A DNA stretch of 64,000 bases from GWF2-38-10 sp964527595 (lineage in GTDB: Bacteria; Babelota; Babeliae; Babelales; RVW-14): contig CAZGPI010000006.1 in the NCBI GenBank assembly GCA_964527595.1, forward strand, positions 1-64,000. Direction: 5' to 3'. Position numbers and translations under genes: made by a program. The number at the start of each line of letters is the position of its first letter. Positions within the stretch are counted from its first letter, which is position 1. The notes under the pieces were generated by a model that searched no databases, had not been told where the DNA came from, and saw only the letters and a list, made by a program, of their open reading frames with translations. Shown piece by piece: positions 1 to 8,541 of the stretch.

Positions 1-10
1 AGAAAAGAGT

Positions 11-86
11 CGGGGCGTAGCGCAGTTGGTAGCGCACTCGCTTTGGGAGCGAGGGGTCGTCAGTTCGAATCTGACCGCCCCGACCA
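11..86 (+). tRNA. tRNA-Pro (UGG)
   Basis: A complete cloverleaf can be folded. The acceptor strands 11-17 and 76-82 pair perfectly, the anticodon stem is CTCGC/GCGAG, and the loop TTTGGGA gives anticodon TGG. A TTCGAAT T-loop is present. The 3' CCA is encoded at 84-86. It lies 25 nt upstream of tRNA-Arg on the same strand, so the two are probably cotranscribed. Confidence 0.95.
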
Positions 87-111
87 TTTTAAAAAGATTT
101 TCTAAATCTCC

Positions 112-186
112 GTGCCCGTAGCTCAGCTTGGATAGAGCAACGGATTTCTAATCCGTAGGTCGCAGGTTCGAGTCCTGCCGGGCACA
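112..186 (+). tRNA. tRNA-Arg (UCU)
   Basis: The acceptor strands 112-118 and 179-185 pair perfectly. The anticodon stem ACGGA/TCCGT encloses loop TTTCTAA, giving anticodon TCT. The discriminator A186 is followed by TTTT, so CCA is not encoded, unlike the other tRNA genes in this window. A CCA-adding enzyme would therefore be needed. Confidence 0.95.
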
Positions 187-253
187 TTTTCTTCTTCAAA
201 TTTTCCCAGAACAAAATTTATTGTTACTATTTCTAGGTGAAACGGCAGTTTTC

Positions 254-2062
254 ATGTTGAAAGGGATTACTATTAGTAGCAAACAGCAAAACAATACTGA
301 GAAGAAATTACGCAATACCCGTATTAGTATTGTGTTTTATGGCTTTATTATCGCATTAGTGCTTATTCTTTTGAGGCTTATTTACCTACAAATAGGCAAA
401 CGCGAGGAATTTTCATCACTTGGTGAAAAAAATTTTTTACGAATGGAAATAATCTATCCGCCTCGTGGCAATTTGTATGATTGCCATCATGTGCTTTTGG
501 CATCAAATCGTCCCGTATTTGATTTGTTTTGGCAGGGAGAGGGTGCCGGCAAGCTGAGTACATATCAACAAGGAATACTGAACAAATTAGAGAAGTTGTT
601 CAATATTAGCCTTTCTTCCGAACAAAAAGTGCTAGAAATAACTTATGCTGAACGTTATGCGCGGCGTGTTTTGTTGGCGAGCGACATTTCATTCGATCGT
701 TTGTGCCAGGTGAGTGAGCAATTTGGTACTTGCTCTTGCTTGGTTGTTTCAAATCGGTTTGATCGGGTATATCCGCACGCCTGTTTTGCAAGTCACGTAC
801 TTGGGTATTTAAGCCGCGTTGAAAAAATTGGTCGGTCTGGTGTCGAGCGGGTTTTGCAAGAATCGCTCCAGGGGCAAACCGGCTACGTGAAAAACATTAT
901 CAACTCAACGGGCAAATGCCTTTCGCAGAAAGAATATCGTGACGCTAAGGCGGGAGCAGATGTTGCCTTAACCCTTGATTATGAATTGCAAAAAATCGCT
1001 GAAACGTTGTTTGATAAGGATCAGTCCGGGGCCTTTATTCTTATGGACGTTGAAACGGGTGCTGTACGCTCATTGCTTTCGTGCCCAAATTTTGACCCGA
1101 ATGCTTTTTTACAGCCAATATCTGAGCAGGCTTGGCAAGAAAAAATGACTTCTAATAACCCTCTTTTAAATCGAGTAACCTGTGCGCTCTACCCACCAGC
1201 GTCGACATTTAAATTGGTAACGGTAGCGGCAGCGCTTGAAGAAAAAATTATTGATACCCACTCAGAATATTTTTGCCGTGGGTATGTTGAATTTGGCGGG
1301 CGAAAGTATGCGTGTATGAATCATGATGGTCACGGTTGTGTTGTTACCAAGCAGGCACTTGTAAAGTCGTGTAATGCATACCTTTTTGAAATCGCCAAGC
1401 GTTTGCATGTTGATCGGCTTGCTATGTATGCAAATCGTTTTGGGTTTGGTAAAAAGACCAACTTTATGTTGCCCGAACAGGCTGGGACTGTTCCAACAAT
1501 GGCGTGGAAAATGGCGGCGCTCGGTGAGCGTATTTGGAAGGGTGAAATGCTTTCGATTTGTATAGGGCAAGGCTTCGTGTTAGCAACGCCTATGCAAGTT
1601 GCTTGTATGGTAGCGTCAATTTGTTCTGGTAACACAATTAAACCGCGCATTTTAGAGTCTGAGCCAATTGAAAAATCGCCACTGCAATTTAGTGCTTCGA
1701 CCATATTTTTGTTGAAGGATGCCATGAAAGAGGCCGCTGTTTCTGGGACGGCAAAATTACTTGGATGTATACGTGATGTCGATGTATTTGCCAAAACGGG
1801 AACCGCTCAAACATGTAGCTTGGACCGTGAAGTTACCTCTAAAAAACAACTTGAGCATGCATGGGTTACCGGATTTTTCAAAGCGCATGCCGGAGGTCCT
1901 TGGTATGCATTTGCGATACTTGTTGAAAACGTTGGTTCATCAAGGCCGGCGCTTCAGGCTGCAGACAAATTTTTGCGGGCATATATCCAACTTTGCAAAC
2001 AAAAGCCTGACTACTTTAATAGTATTCAACCCATACAAAATACCAAAATGGAGCCAGCGTGA
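254..2062 (+). CDS. mrdA: Penicillin-binding protein 2 (peptidoglycan D,D-transpeptidase of cell elongation)
   Basis: This is a class B PBP that cross-links peptidoglycan in the periplasm as partner of the glycosyltransferase RodA (also in this window at 51.9 kb). The 602-residue product has one N-terminal membrane anchor (about residues 23-47), a dimerisation region with the PRGNLYD motif, and a transpeptidase domain. That domain shows the active-site motif STFK (about residue 317), SCN, and KTGTAQ near the C-terminus. The GYLS...GRSGVE...LQG pattern fits PBP2 better than FtsI. I chose the ATG at 254, preceded by AGGTGA; an in-frame TTG at 221 would add 11 residues. The gene overlaps gmhB by 4 nt (GTGA), which suggests translational coupling. 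Confidence 0.92.
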   Translation: MLKGITISSKQQNNTEKKLRNTRISIVFYGFIIALVLILLRLIYLQIGKREEFSSLGEKNFLRMEIIYPPRGNLYDCHHVLLASNRPVFDLFWQGEGAGKLSTYQQGILNKLEKLFNISLSSEQKVLEITYAERYARRVLLASDISFDRLCQVSEQFGTCSCLVVSNRFDRVYPHACFASHVLGYLSRVEKIGRSGVERVLQESLQGQTGYVKNIINSTGKCLSQKEYRDAKAGADVALTLDYELQKIAETLFDKDQSGAFILMDVETGAVRSLLSCPNFDPNAFLQPISEQAWQEKMTSNNPLLNRVTCALYPPASTFKLVTVAAALEEKIIDTHSEYFCRGYVEFGGRKYACMNHDGHGCVVTKQALVKSCNAYLFEIAKRLHVDRLAMYANRFGFGKKTNFMLPEQAGTVPTMAWKMAALGERIWKGEMLSICIGQGFVLATPMQVACMVASICSGNTIKPRILESEPIEKSPLQFSASTIFLLKDAMKEAAVSGTAKLLGCIRDVDVFAKTGTAQTCSLDREVTSKKQLEHAWVTGFFKAHAGGPWYAFAILVENVGSSRPALQAADKFLRAYIQLCKQKPDYFNSIQPIQNTKMEPA

Positions 2063-2601
2063 AAAAAAAGGCCGCTTTTTTTGACCGAGATGGAACATTA
2101 ATTGTTGAGTGTTCATTTCTTAACAAAATAGAACAGGTTCAATTGTTAATGCCGGCCGTTGCAATTGCCCGTATGTGTCAAGAACAAGGGTATGTCCTAT
2201 TTGTGGTGACTAATCAATCGGGTGTTGCTCGCGGTTTGTTTGATGAAGCATTCGTACAAAAAACGCATGATTATCTTGACCAATTGTTACTTGCTCAAGG
2301 GGTGACGATCGAAAAATATTATTATTGTCCGCACCACCCAGAAGTTGGGCATGAACATTACAAGAAAGATTGTCTGTGCCGCAAACCATTGCCGGGGATG
2401 CTCGAGCAAGCGGCGCGTGAGCATGACCTTGATCTTTCTGCTTCATTAATGTTTGGTGATGTTGATCGTGATTTACAAGCCGGCGTTGCCGCTGGTTGCT
2501 TGAGTTTTAATATGCCGCAACTTATGGCGATGCCATTAATCGATGTTGCAAAACTGATATTTAGTGGCACAATGGAAGGAATGGCGCAAAATAACCGTTA
2601 A
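2059..2601 (+). CDS. gmhB: HAD-family phosphatase, probable D-glycero-D-manno-heptose-1,7-bisphosphate 7-phosphatase
   Basis: The 180-residue product is a HAD-superfamily phosphatase of the GmhB/HisB-N type. The nucleophile motif FDRDGT puts the catalytic aspartates at residues 9 and 11. VVTNQSG is motif II, and FGDVDRD is motif IV. The CPHHPE...CLCRKP segment is the zinc-binding loop characteristic of GmhB. In that family the enzyme removes the 7-phosphate in synthesis of ADP-heptose for the LPS core, which fits waaA and lptB elsewhere in the window. The GTG start lies inside the mrdA stop region (4-nt overlap). The histidinol-phosphatase domain of HisB is the alternative, but there is no histidine gene nearby. 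Confidence 0.85.
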   Translation: MKKKAAFFDRDGTLIVECSFLNKIEQVQLLMPAVAIARMCQEQGYVLFVVTNQSGVARGLFDEAFVQKTHDYLDQLLLAQGVTIEKYYYCPHHPEVGHEHYKKDCLCRKPLPGMLEQAAREHDLDLSASLMFGDVDRDLQAGVAAGCLSFNMPQLMAMPLIDVAKLIFSGTMEGMAQNNR

Positions 2602-2641
2602 GCGCCAAGGTTATACAAATAATAGGTTGGAGGTGCTTGAA

Positions 2642-3778
2642 ATGGCAGATATGTTCGGAGCAAAAGATAGATCAATCGAATCTGACATCAACTCTCTACA
2701 AACTAAAAATAAGTTTGTAGGAAACATTTTGTTATTTTATGCATTTGATATTGGTGACGATATCGATTTGAATGTTATAAAGAATAAAAATTTGGTCAAT
2801 ACGTGCGTTGTGCCTTTATCAACGTATTTTAAAAATTATCATCTTCCTTTGTCATTCAGAATGGCCGATGAAACAGGAGATCGCGAACAAACGGTTACTG
2901 GGTCAAGCTGTATCTCAAGCAAGATTTATCATTTCGGGGTGCTTTCGTATTGTTATCGCATACCTTTTCAAGATACCTTTGAAGACCTAAAACTTAAGAT
3001 TTTGGACATCAAAAAAAGTTTTGATGAAAAGAGCGATATTGACGCACGCAAGACCTTTAAGGCTATCTATCCAGCCGTTAAAGAACCTCGTTTTTATAGT
3101 TTGAAAAATTCCTATTTTGCCGTTCAAGTACATCCGCTTAAAGATAAAGTGACGCCAGAAGAATTTAAGGAGCGTTACGGAAGTAGAATTGCATCGTTAT
3201 TGCGTCTTGAAATTTATAATCTTTCCGATTATCAAAAAGATCAGATTTTGGAATCAACCACTGGGTATTATGGCCAGGACTTGATTATCATTGATTCGGA
3301 AGCTTCATTTATTTACGACGACGAGTATTTTGAGCCGCTTGAATTCTTTGAATCGGCAAATATTCAAAAACTTGAATTACAGTATTTTGATCGTCTTCTT
3401 GATCAAAAATTAAATTATTTCTACGGACAACAATCGTATAAGGTTCCGCTTAAGGCATATATTCCACTGGCCGGAGAGCGGCTTGACCTTCCTATTTCTC
3501 GTCTTGCCAATTTGCGCGTTGATATCTCGGTGGTAACTGAGCGGCTTGAAAATAGTATTAAGTTGGCTGGTGACGCATATTATACCAACTTGTATTCGAT
3601 GCTGGTCGAAAAATTATCGCTTAAGGAATGGCGAGATTCGATCAACCGTAAATTGTCGATTATTCATGATTTATACACGGTTCACCAGGATCGCTTGGAT
3701 ACACTTCATGATGAAATTCTTACGGTGGTTATTATTCTGCTTATTGCGCTTGAAGCCGTTGCGCTATTTTTAAAATAA
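2642..3778 (+). CDS. RMD1/YagE (DUF155) family protein with C-terminal membrane anchor
   Basis: The 378-residue product has an N-terminal alpha/beta region, a long helical region, and one hydrophobic segment at the extreme C-terminus (about residues 360-377). This layout, with the helix around KLSLKEWRDSINRKLSIIHD followed directly by the anchor, fits the RMD1/DUF155 family. That family includes yeast Rmd1 and human mitochondrial RMND1; the biochemical function of bacterial members is not established. The start at 2642 is supported by GGAGG at 2629-2633 with 8-nt spacing. An upstream in-frame ATG at 2564 would overlap gmhB and lacks such a site. Family assignment is from motif memory and is moderately sure. 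Confidence 0.72.
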   Translation: MADMFGAKDRSIESDINSLQTKNKFVGNILLFYAFDIGDDIDLNVIKNKNLVNTCVVPLSTYFKNYHLPLSFRMADETGDREQTVTGSSCISSKIYHFGVLSYCYRIPFQDTFEDLKLKILDIKKSFDEKSDIDARKTFKAIYPAVKEPRFYSLKNSYFAVQVHPLKDKVTPEEFKERYGSRIASLLRLEIYNLSDYQKDQILESTTGYYGQDLIIIDSEASFIYDDEYFEPLEFFESANIQKLELQYFDRLLDQKLNYFYGQQSYKVPLKAYIPLAGERLDLPISRLANLRVDISVVTERLENSIKLAGDAYYTNLYSMLVEKLSLKEWRDSINRKLSIIHDLYTVHQDRLDTLHDEILTVVIILLIALEAVALFLK

Positions 3779-3817
3779 AAATTATTCACGTTTATATTTA
3801 ACAATTATAGAGGTTAT

Positions 3818-4468
3818 ATGAGGTTTCTTTTTTGTAAAAAAAGCACACAGTTTTTTTTGTTGTTGGCGATAAGTTTTTTTGTAATGTTTTTTACTGGTTG
3901 TGCAAAACATAGAGTAAAACCTCTTGCCATTCCTAAGGTTGCGCCACAAGAAAAAAATGGGATTGTTGTTCAAGCAGCAATAGTAGACCAAAAAGCATGG
4001 ACGGCGGCATTTGGGTGGGCTCTTCCTTATTGCCATGGATATGTGCCGATTCAGATAGTCGTAAAAAATAATACCGATCAAGGTTGTTTGCTCAATAAAA
4101 CCGCTTTTACTCTTCCTATTGCTTCAACCAGAAGTGTCTCTTATGGTATTACCAAGCGAAGTCTTGTTTGTTCCGGAACGATATTTGCCGTTGGTGGGGC
4201 ATGTATGATTCCATTGGATCCTGCGTTTGGCATTGGATGGATTGCAGGTTCATTTATTCCGTTAGCATTACCTCAACAGATTTATCAGTTTGAGCTGAAA
4301 ACAATTGGCTGTGGCGATGCGTTTGAAATTGAGCCAGGTGGGGCTTTAAATCGCATTATGTTTGTAAGGAAGAGTAATTATAAGCCGACCTTTAATCTTT
4401 CTCTTATCAACATAAAAACAGGTGCTATCGAAACGTTTGTGATTAATTTGACCAGTCAGACTAAATAA
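3818..4468 (+). CDS. Predicted lipoprotein of unknown function
   Basis: The 216-residue product begins with a basic n-region, a phenylalanine-rich hydrophobic core and a lipobox FFTGC, predicting lipidation at Cys28. The mature part has no domain I recognise. It contains a glycine-rich hydrophobic stretch around IFAVGGACMIPLDPAFGIGW, which could be membrane associated. A GAGG ribosome-binding site lies 4 nt before the ATG. The stop is only 7 nt from the convergent hepT stop and no terminator hairpin is visible between them. Confidence 0.75.
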   Translation: MRFLFCKKSTQFFLLLAISFFVMFFTGCAKHRVKPLAIPKVAPQEKNGIVVQAAIVDQKAWTAAFGWALPYCHGYVPIQIVVKNNTDQGCLLNKTAFTLPIASTRSVSYGITKRSLVCSGTIFAVGGACMIPLDPAFGIGWIAGSFIPLALPQQIYQFELKTIGCGDAFEIEPGGALNRIMFVRKSNYKPTFNLSLINIKTGAIETFVINLTSQTK

Positions 4469-4475
4469 ACGCTTT

Positions 4476-4919
4476 TTAGCTAAGATGTTGAATGTATTTT
4501 TTCATGATGGTGTAATATTCTGGGATGCTTGAACTTATTTGATCTGCGATTTCTTCTTTGTATATATGAGAAGTGAGGTTGCGATTTTTAATCATCTCCA
4601 ACATGGCTTCCGTATCAATTTCAGATAAGATTTTTGCCTTGCAGGCTGCCTTTATTACAGGGCCAGGACCATTTATTTCCGGTGGGGTTTTAATGACAGA
4701 ATCCATGTATTTTTTGAGATATTTCCAGAATAAATCAGCGCAAAATTCAAATCGCTGAATAAGTGAATCTCTGAGCGATTCGTGCAGCTTTGTATTGTCC
4801 ATAAAATCAAGCATTTTTGGTGTTTTGCTTTTCTTGAAGTTTTCAAAATTTTCAATGGATTCATTAAGCTTGTTTAGTGCTGAATTAAGATTTTCTTGTG
4901 CTAATTTTAAATTGTCCAT
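4476..4919 (-). CDS. hepT: HEPN-domain toxin HepT (HI0074-like)
   Basis: The 147-residue all-helical product matches the HI0074/HepT group. The catalytic signature RX4HXY is present as R113-NLTS-H118-I-Y120 near the C-terminus. In characterised HepT/MntA pairs the HEPN protein is an RNase toxin, and the tyrosine of this motif is AMPylated by MntA. All three key residues are intact here, so an active toxin is plausible. The start overlaps the mntA 3' end by 13 nt, typical of a coupled toxin-antitoxin unit. The ENFENFKKSKTPK segment is variable in the family. Confidence 0.85.
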   Translation of the reverse strand: MDNLKLAQENLNSALNKLNESIENFENFKKSKTPKMLDFMDNTKLHESLRDSLIQRFEFCADLFWKYLKKYMDSVIKTPPEINGPGPVIKAACKAKILSEIDTEAMLEMIKNRNLTSHIYKEEIADQISSSIPEYYTIMKKYIQHLS

Positions 4920-5221
4920 AAAACCCCTTCGTGTTTTACAATAGCCTTTAATTTATCGGATGCACTTACGAGATCAATTAAATCAACGGTTAATGGAATA
5001 GTTGTTTCTTCTAAGGAATTATATATTTTAAGAATTAGCTTAGGATCAATCTTTGCACCCATATCAAGGGCCAAGTCAATGTCAGCGCCTTGGGTATTGG
5101 TGCCGCGAGCCCTGGAGCCAAATAAATAGACTAAGCATCCAGGAAGATGTTGATGAATAAGCGTAAGCAAGATTTTTTTGTAGCGCTCAAGGCGCTCGGT
5201 TTCGGTGTTCATATTATTCAT
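4907..5221 (-). CDS. mntA: MNT-domain nucleotidyltransferase antitoxin MntA
   Basis: The 104-residue minimal nucleotidyltransferase carries the full GSX10DXD motif: G35-S36, then D47 and D49. In studied pairs MntA transfers AMP to the tyrosine of the HepT RX4HXY motif and so neutralises it. The gene is upstream of hepT and overlaps it by 13 nt. The start is uncertain: ATG codons at 5221 and 5212 both precede the conserved region. The nearest upstream gene on this strand ends at 5353, with a strong hairpin between, so the pair probably has its own promoter. Confidence 0.85.
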   Translation of the reverse strand: MNNMNTETERLERYKKILLTLIHQHLPGCLVYLFGSRARGTNTQGADIDLALDMGAKIDPKLILKIYNSLEETTIPLTVDLIDLVSASDKLKAIVKHEGVLWTI

Positions 5222-5289
5222 GATAACTTTATGTCAGCAAGAAAACAAGTTGTTATTTGGCAACATCAGTGGCAGAGAGATAGCACGAT

Positions 5290-5331
5290 AAGAAGAAGGC
5301 CGCGAAATGTACATTTCGCGGCCCTCTTCTT
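5290..5331 (-). terminator. Perfect-palindrome terminator downstream of the ATAD3-like gene
   Basis: Bases 5298-5323 form a perfect 26-nt palindrome (GGCCGCGAAATG and its complement). The pairing extends outward with a single mismatch to about 5290-5331. It begins 22 nt after the ATAD3-like stop codon and is followed on the minus strand by a T-rich run. It also isolates the mntA/hepT pair from read-through. Confidence 0.75.
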
Positions 5332-5352
5332 ATTTCTTAAAACGGTTATTTA

Positions 5353-6894
5353 CTAAGCGGCGGCATTTGCCTGATTAATAACGCTCATAACCAACTTGCC
5401 TGCTTTTTGGTCCTGATAGGTACTGGTCTTTTTGTCTTTGGCAACTTCTGCTATTTTTTCTTTAATGATCGTTTCTACAATGTTTCTTGTTAGCATATTG
5501 CTTCCTGATCGATATGCACGCATGCGCATTTCAGAGACTGCATAATCGATATCACGTCCAGAAAAACCATCTATCTTTTTGGCGACGTCTTGTAAAAATG
5601 CTGACGTAACATCGTCGGCGATACCGAGTGTTTCGGTTACTTTTTTGTCATTTTTTATGTAAGAGCGTTGATCGTTGACAATGTACTTAGTGATTTTTTG
5701 CTGTAAAATCTTTTCTCGTTCTGGCAATGCAGGGAGCGCAAAATTAATCTTTTTGTGGATACGGCTTAATACCGCGGAGTCTAATTCGTTTTCATAGTTA
5801 GATGCAAAAACGAACATGAATTTATCAGAGCTTGTACCCGTTTCTGATAAAAATGCGTTTACAAAATTGATGCCATTTTGATCCAAGGTCTTTCTATCTC
5901 TAAAGCATGCGTCGGCTTCGTCGATAAAGATAATTGTTCCGCGTTTATTGTCTTTTGCCCATTTAAAGATTTTGAACAATTCGGTGACCGCTTTTTCACT
6001 ATCAAATTGCGCAAAGCGTGATCCGGACAAAATTGCATAGTCCATTTCTGAGTAATGAGCTAAAACTTTTGCAAAGGCCGTTTTACCGGTGCCCGGAGGG
6101 CCATAAAGTAAAAGGTTTTGATAGGGAAGGTGCAGCGCATTTGTTTCTTTAGTGTCTGCGGCAATTCGTTCAGCGGTTGCTGCAATTTCTGGTGATAAAA
6201 TAACCTCATCGGTTGGTTTAACGTCTTCGGCTTTTTTTGTCACAAACATAGAAACAAATTCTTGCCATACGCTCATGCGCGAAGTTTCGTCAACGAGTTC
6301 AGGGATACCAAGATGCGCTTTAATCTGTTCATACGTTAATTTTAGGCCATAATAACCACCAATTATGCTGATAAAACTTACGACTGTTGCGCCGCCAACC
6401 CATTTAAGGGTTTCAGGGCTCGTCATGAATTTTAATCGTTCGAGTGCTCCTCGGTTTTCAACAAGGCCTTGATTTCTAATTCGATTGGCGTCTAGAGCGA
6501 TGTCGCGCTGTTGGTTTAGAGCGCCCATGGCGTAATTGGTTAATCCACCGACTGCCGTTATGGCAATATTATCCAATGCGTGCATATTGGCTTCGTTCCT
6601 TTCGGCGTTTCTAATCCCCGCTTGCAACACGGCTATCTGCCTTGCTTGGTCAGGCGTTGGATGATCACCTGCTCGCACCAAGAGAGCCGCAAGGTCCCCT
6701 TGCATGCCGGCGTTTTGGCGTCCACGTAAGTCTGCGGCTTGTGCTTGCGCTCGGGCCATATCGTTAACCTCATTTCCAACTTCGCCAAGAAATCTGAATA
6801 GACGATTTGGATCTAATTGTTGCATAGCAAATGTTTTTTGTTGAAGGCATACGATGCTTAGTGAAATAAGGACAATTTTCAAAATAGATTTCAT
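5353..6894 (-). CDS. ATAD3-like AAA+ ATPase with N-terminal signal peptide
   Basis: The 513-residue product starts with a signal peptide (about residues 1-23, cleavable after FA). A helical, coiled-coil-prone region follows, then a hydrophobic segment near residues 170-190 (VSFISIIGGYYGL), and a C-terminal AAA+ module. The module has Walker A GPPGTGKT (about residue 268), Walker B IIFIDEADAC (about 320), and sensor/arginine-finger region VLSRIHKKI. The membrane-proximal motif GIPELVDETSR and the DYAILSG segment after Walker A strongly recall ATAD3, the AAA protein of the mitochondrial inner membrane. ATAD3 order (coiled coil, membrane segment, AAA) is conserved. An AAA+ domain behind an export signal is odd, because ATP is not expected in the periplasm. 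The gene lies 18 nt downstream of another exported coiled-coil protein gene. Confidence 0.85.
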   Translation of the reverse strand: MKSILKIVLISLSIVCLQQKTFAMQQLDPNRLFRFLGEVGNEVNDMARAQAQAADLRGRQNAGMQGDLAALLVRAGDHPTPDQARQIAVLQAGIRNAERNEANMHALDNIAITAVGGLTNYAMGALNQQRDIALDANRIRNQGLVENRGALERLKFMTSPETLKWVGGATVVSFISIIGGYYGLKLTYEQIKAHLGIPELVDETSRMSVWQEFVSMFVTKKAEDVKPTDEVILSPEIAATAERIAADTKETNALHLPYQNLLLYGPPGTGKTAFAKVLAHYSEMDYAILSGSRFAQFDSEKAVTELFKIFKWAKDNKRGTIIFIDEADACFRDRKTLDQNGINFVNAFLSETGTSSDKFMFVFASNYENELDSAVLSRIHKKINFALPALPEREKILQQKITKYIVNDQRSYIKNDKKVTETLGIADDVTSAFLQDVAKKIDGFSGRDIDYAVSEMRMRAYRSGSNMLTRNIVETIIKEKIAEVAKDKKTSTYQDQKAGKLVMSVINQANAAA

Positions 6895-6912
6895 CGTTTC
6901 TTTCGTTGATAA

Positions 6913-8172
6913 TTAAAGGTTAGTATTATAAAAATCATAAGCGAGTTTTCCTGCTTTATAAAACAAGGGAAGAGCAAGCATTGTTTCAATTATCGTGTTG
7001 GTACGGATAAAAGAATCATTTTTAAAGCGGACCCACCAAAAGAATGAATATGCATGGCCTCTGCTTACTAGGTTAGTCAAATCGTTTTGTATACGTTCAA
7101 TATCCTTTGGGTTGTGCTGAGCTTTGGCGATAGCATAGGCCGAAAGAATATGGTTTAACTCGGGGGCGTTAGTCTTGATAAAGGTACTCCATAATTCTTG
7201 ATACTTACTATTCAGTTGCCGAGAAAAATAGACCAACACAAAGAAACGCTTGAATAGCTGGAAAGAGTAAGAGTCAAAAAACTTTGGACGGTTACCAAAA
7301 AAACGAGCCGTTGATCCTAAGAAATTGCTATATCCATCAAGAAACCAGGATGACGGTGAAAAACATCCATAGTGAATAAGGGTTGATATGATGGTTGATG
7401 TTTTAATGGTGAAAGGTTCTTGAGCCTCGTGATTATCATTTCTTCTTTGTTGCGCATTATCCATTTCTTCTATTGCTGTCCATGTTCGGTTGACTACATC
7501 ATCAAAGAAACCTGGTTTTTGAGGAAGCAGCACCTGTTTTGTGCCAGCAATACATTCGTTACCCAAAATATAGATAATAATCTTTGATAAAAGTTGCGAG
7601 GTGAGCGTGCGTTTGATATTGAGGTCAATAAAACATTCTTTTTGGAAAAAAGCATCAATTTCTTTTGTGTTTTTTTTGATTGTTAATTCGTCTAAATAGA
7701 TAAGCAATTTTTCGTGTTTTTCCAAAAGATTTTCGGTGACATTGGCAATATTGAATTTTTTGAAATGATTAAAAAGGTACCAATCTAGGCCATATTCTGC
7801 AACCCATGCAGTAATGTTTACGATATCTTCTCCGTAAAGCCCAACACGAATTTGCCCAAAGGGGCTATCTATATTTGGGGTTGTAATGAGCGGTGTGGCT
7901 GGTGGCTCGGCCCTATTGGCTTCTTGCTCCAATAGATCAAGATCTCTTTGAATTTCTGGCAAGTCTTGATTGAGAGCGGCGGCGTCGCGATCAAGTTCGG
8001 CTAAATCTCTTTGCAATTCGGCCTGTTGCTCTGGGGATAATACTTGCGGTGCTGTTGGTGCTTCGGCGACTTGCATAGAAAGTAGCGTTGAACAAGCCAT
8101 GAAGGCCAATAGTAGTGCGCCACACATTATCTTGTGCAGGCAAAAGAATCTATTTGAGAAATACGCGATCAT
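6913..8172 (-). CDS. Exported coiled-coil protein of unknown function
   Basis: The 419-residue product has a long n-region and a hydrophobic signal core (CGALLLAFMACSTLLS). A charged coiled-coil stretch follows, rich in Leu/Asp/Glu/Gln (LQRDLAELDRDAAALNQ), and then a mostly helical C-terminal region with no recognised domain. I chose the ATG at 8172, because a G-run usable as ribosome-binding site sits just before it; a GTG at 8190 would add 6 residues. It is the first gene of a unit with the ATAD3-like ATPase 18 nt downstream, so the two products may act together in the envelope. Confidence 0.75.
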   Translation of the reverse strand: MIAYFSNRFFCLHKIMCGALLLAFMACSTLLSMQVAEAPTAPQVLSPEQQAELQRDLAELDRDAAALNQDLPEIQRDLDLLEQEANRAEPPATPLITTPNIDSPFGQIRVGLYGEDIVNITAWVAEYGLDWYLFNHFKKFNIANVTENLLEKHEKLLIYLDELTIKKNTKEIDAFFQKECFIDLNIKRTLTSQLLSKIIIYILGNECIAGTKQVLLPQKPGFFDDVVNRTWTAIEEMDNAQQRRNDNHEAQEPFTIKTSTIISTLIHYGCFSPSSWFLDGYSNFLGSTARFFGNRPKFFDSYSFQLFKRFFVLVYFSRQLNSKYQELWSTFIKTNAPELNHILSAYAIAKAQHNPKDIERIQNDLTNLVSRGHAYSFFWWVRFKNDSFIRTNTIIETMLALPLFYKAGKLAYDFYNTNL

Positions 8173-8305
8173 AACCCCCCTCAAATTCACAAATTTTCTA
8201 ATCGAAATAACGTCAATATTAAATAAGAATGATTTATAGGGTATAGATTAGCATGTTTAAGATGAATAGCAAATGGGTTTTGGGGTCTGGTAAATTAGCG
8301 AAGGA

Positions 8306-8382
8306 TGGTGTGCCTAACAGGATTCGAACCTGCGGCCTAGCGATTAGGAATCGCTCGCTCTATCCACCTGAGCTATAGGCAC
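8306..8382 (-). tRNA. tRNA-Arg (CCU)
   Basis: The acceptor strands GTGCCTA/TAGGCAC pair. The anticodon stem AGCGA/TCGCT encloses loop TTCCTAA, giving anticodon CCT. The T-arm with TTCGAAT is present and CCA is encoded (8306-8308). It lies 30 nt from a second tRNA-Arg on the same strand. Confidence 0.95.
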
Positions 8383-8412
8383 AAGATTAATTAACAATAT
8401 GACAAAAAAGAA

Positions 8413-8489
8413 TGGTGCGCCTGGCAGGGCTCGAACCTGCAACCTGCGGATTCGAAGTCCGACACTCTATCCAGTTGAGCTACAGGCGC
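8413..8489 (-). tRNA. tRNA-Arg (UCG)
   Basis: The acceptor strands GCGCCTG/CAGGCGC pair and CCA is encoded at 8413-8415. The anticodon loop CTTCGAA gives anticodon TCG. The anticodon stem TCGGA/TCCGC has a mismatch at its outermost pair, which is slightly unusual. The T-arm with TTCGAGC is normal. Confidence 0.92.
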
Positions 8490-8541
8490 TACTAAAGATT
8501 TCACTTATATTTTTACCAGAAAAAACACGAATTGGCTAGTG

